64,000 nt of DNA. Source: Candidatus Stoquefichus sp. SB1 (GTDB lineage: Bacteria > Bacillota_I > Bacilli_A > Erysipelotrichales > Coprobacillaceae). The stretch spans positions 129,749 through 193,748 of the forward strand of contig NZ_LN852693.1 of assembly GCF_001244545.1 (NCBI RefSeq). Direction: 5' to 3'. Below are positions 62,578 through 64,000 of the stretch, one piece after another; the stretch's first letter is position 1, and each line of letters opens with the position of its first letter. The translations under genes and the position numbers were made by a program. The notes under the pieces are model-generated. The model ran no database searches. It worked only from the letters and a program-made list of their open reading frames with translations, and was not told the origin of the DNA.

Positions 62578-62826
62578 TTGAGAAAGCCTGAAATAAATAG
62601 ATATATATTTGATAACTTTATTTATAAGATCGTTATAGGCGATCCTAGTCGAGATAATATCAATATCGTAAAAGTACTTATGCAGAATGCAAATAATAAA
62701 AATTTGAACGGCAAAGCAGTAAACTCATTTACGATTGCAGATAGAAATTTATATGTATACAATGATGAAGAAGAGCTGGGTAAAACTGAAGTTACCTTTA
62801 AAATAGATGTAGATTTATATTACTAA
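62578..62826 (+). pseudogene. Fragment of an unrecognised gene (possibly recombinase C-terminus)
   Basis: An 82-codon open frame with no ATG start near its 5' end and no ribosome binding site: it begins two bases after the rlmD stop codon, with TTG as only initiator. The product (EINRYIFDNFIYKIVIGDPS...NSFTIADRNLYVYNDEEELG) looks like the C-terminal tail of a larger protein and faintly recalls tails of large serine recombinases; I cannot confirm this. It ends at a strong terminator. Most likely a remnant left when the neighbouring mobile element arrived. Confidence 0.4.
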
Positions 62827-62828
62827 TG

Positions 62829-62862
62829 CTAGAGAAGCTAAAATAGCTTCTCTAGTTTTTTT
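62829..62862 (+). terminator. Terminator after gene fragment
   Basis: Perfect 12-bp stem CTAGAGAAGCTA/TAGCTTCTCTAG with an AAA loop (62829-62855), followed by TTTTTTT. Confidence 0.9.
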
Positions 62863-62882
62863 ATCTATTTTACTTTCTATAA

Positions 62883-62914
62883 AATAGATTATGGAAAGAT
62901 TTCCATAATCTATT
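62883..62914. repeat. Perfect 15-bp inverted repeat, possible mobile-element end
   Basis: AATAGATTATGGAAA and its exact reverse complement are separated by only 2 bases. It lies between the terminator of the preceding fragment and the promoter of the TnpB-related gene. Subterminal hairpins mark the ends of IS200/IS605-type elements, so it may be the left end; the right end is outside the window. Confidence 0.45.
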
Positions 62915-62954
62915 AAGAATTTGGATGCGTCAGTCAATATATTTGCTGAAAGCA

Positions 62955-62981
62955 TTGAATAATAAGCCCTCCTGCTATAAT
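62955..62981 (+). promoter_or_regulatory. Promoter of TnpB-related gene
   Basis: Extended -10 TGCTATAAT (62973-62981) with TTGAAT (62955-62960) 15 bases upstream of the TATAAT. Confidence 0.5.
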
Positions 62982-62999
62982 ATGAGTACGGAAGTCTTC

Positions 63000-63046
63000 G
63001 AGGATAAAATGAATATACATGTCTGATGTATCTTTGTTTTGTCCTC
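63000..63046 (+). promoter_or_regulatory. Structured leader hairpin before TnpB-related gene
   Basis: GAGGATAAAA (63000-63009) pairs with TTTTGTCCTC (63037-63046) with one G-T pair, enclosing a second hairpin ATACAT/ATGTAT (63015-63031). It ends 12 bases before the AAAGGAG of the gene. Confidence 0.45.
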
Positions 63047-63071
63047 TTTTCTTTCATGAAAGGAGATAACT

Positions 63072-64000
63072 ATGCCTAAGATAACGATTTCATTTACCAG
63101 AGTCTATTATCATGAGTTATCCAATGATACTGCTCTCGCTATTCAAAATGACATATCACTCTATCAGTCAATGCTTCATAAGTCTTACAGAGAACTCTAT
63201 CATAACAACAGCATCAACTCCAGATATCTGAAGGATATCTATCATACCAATGACTACTTCCCTTTAAGTGCAATCAGTGAGGCTAAGGGAATACTGAAGT
63301 CACAGAAGACCTGGCATCATAAGTCTATATCCATGAAAAAGAAGAAGCTAAAGAAGATTGATCAGGAAGAAAAGTATTTTAATCAGTATAGAATGACCAA
63401 GTATACTCTTGTAGCGCTTTCTAAAGCGATTACTCATGGTGAAGTACTTCCACCTGTCTACAGATGCAGGGATATGAAGTGGTATAGTCGTGATCCTCTT
63501 CACTGCTACTATAGAAATCAGTATATGCTTCTGTATCTGTTTGAGGTTCAGATACTGAATCCACTGATCAGGTCAACAGGACATAAATTAAAGCAGCTCA
63601 GATACAGAAGGACAAGGGTGCTTCGTAGGATAGAAAAACTTGAAAAGAGGATGAAGCAGATTCGCTTTCATAGAAACAGGTATATGAAGATAACAGGAAG
63701 AAGTCAGGGCAAATACTGCAACAATCTGTTCAAGTATGATCACGAAAAGAAGACAATGACATATATCGATACCTATCAGAGAAGACATGCCTTTTCACTT
63801 GACTTTCCCTATCGCAGGGAAGAACTGATAAGAGTACTGAATCTGAAGCATGCCACAAAGGGGAAGGCAGTGTGCTATACCCTGAAGGATAAAGGTGACT
63901 ACTTCATTATCAGTGCAGCAATAGAACTTGATGTGAAGTATGAGGGATGCCTGTTTGAAATCACAGGAGGAACAGTTGGAATAGATATCAATAACGACAG
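63072..64000 (+). CDS. TnpB-related protein (IS200/IS605 accessory, RuvC-type), 3' end outside window
   Basis: An open frame of 309 codons that runs off the window. ATG 63072 has AAAGGAG 6 bases upstream. The N-terminal ~300 residues are basic and helical (ITISFTRVYYHELSNDTALAI; a Lys-rich MKKKKLKKIDQEEKYF; RRTRVLRRIEKLEKRMKQI) and lead into GGTVGIDINND, matching RuvC motif I of TnpB with the catalytic Asp at residue 305. In compact TnpB proteins this Asp comes about 190 residues in, so this is a long form, as in proteins annotated TnpB-related. The gene is visibly richer in G+C (CTG, ATC, TAC, AAG codons) than its neighbours, indicating transfer. No TnpA is visible. Confidence 0.7.
   Translation, partial: MPKITISFTRVYYHELSNDTALAIQNDISLYQSMLHKSYRELYHNNSINSRYLKDIYHTNDYFPLSAISEAKGILKSQKTWHHKSISMKKKKLKKIDQEEKYFNQYRMTKYTLVALSKAITHGEVLPPVYRCRDMKWYSRDPLHCYYRNQYMLLYLFEVQILNPLIRSTGHKLKQLRYRRTRVLRRIEKLEKRMKQIRFHRNRYMKITGRSQGKYCNNLFKYDHEKKTMTYIDTYQRRHAFSLDFPYRREELIRVLNLKHATKGKAVCYTLKDKGDYFIISAAIELDVKYEGCLFEITGGTVGIDINND

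Noticed and set aside
1..64000. tRNA and rRNA genes
   Set aside because: I read all intergenic regions and saw no tRNA cloverleaf pattern or rRNA sequence.

Overview
The window is AT-rich, densely packed and read mostly on the + strand. Strong AAGGAGG-type ribosome binding sites, Rho-independent terminators, a T-box leader, sortase-type surface proteins and a Gram-positive type IV pilus cluster all point to a low-GC Firmicute. The gene mix (gut-type Cna-B/SdrD-like giant adhesin, BTAD regulator, DUF5685-DnaJ-DnaK cluster) fits a gut Erysipelotrichia/Coprobacillaceae-like bacterium, but there is no rRNA or other taxonomic marker here, so that placement is inference.

Layout. 1-0.9 kb: the 3' part of a PilT-type ATPase gene. 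1.0-16.5 kb: a surface-adhesion block with a SARP/BTAD regulator carrying a degenerate GGDEF-like tail, a 4107-residue wall-anchored adhesin, and a second membrane-anchored surface protein. 16.6-35.4 kb: housekeeping and stress genes (rarA, acetyltransferases, M48 protease, DUF5685-DnaJ-Hsp70 operon, a GGDEF-EAL protein, NUDIX, a self-cleaving S24 repressor divergent from a Y-family polymerase, an oxidoreductase, a PHP phosphatase, membrane proteins). 35.4-40.9 kb: MATE exporter, a large double-GGDEF/EAL protein and a DMT transporter. 40.9-53.2 kb: a complete-looking type IV pilus cluster (two pilins, prepilin peptidase, PilC, a PilM-PilN fusion, PilO, a PilX-like protein, two large minor pilins, PilB, PilT and a further pilin). 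53.3-56.4 kb: a tryptophan T-box, a 10-codon leader peptide and a TrpXYZ-type ABC transporter. 56.4-62.6 kb: RpiR regulator, ParB-like mini protein, pseudouridine synthase, MATE, Smr, PepD and an RlmD-type methyltransferase. 62.6-64 kb: a gene fragment and a truncated TnpB-related gene of different base composition.

How it fits together. Cyclic-di-GMP is a recurring theme: two GGDEF/EAL proteins, a PilB whose N-terminus matches the c-di-GMP-binding MshEN pattern, and a SARP regulator ending in a degenerate GGDEF-like domain. An 11-base sequence (ATTTGTGATAG) recurs just upstream of the SARP gene and of the second surface protein, and the inverse 8-mer ATCACAAA occurs twice, 11 bp apart, upstream of a pilin gene. 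This suggests one regulator linking adhesin, surface protein and pili. Separately, the S24 repressor/Y-polymerase control region has a perfect inverted repeat whose close relative overlaps the rarA promoter 11 kb away, suggesting a small DNA-damage regulon. The Y-family polymerase has Asn where the family has a catalytic Asp.
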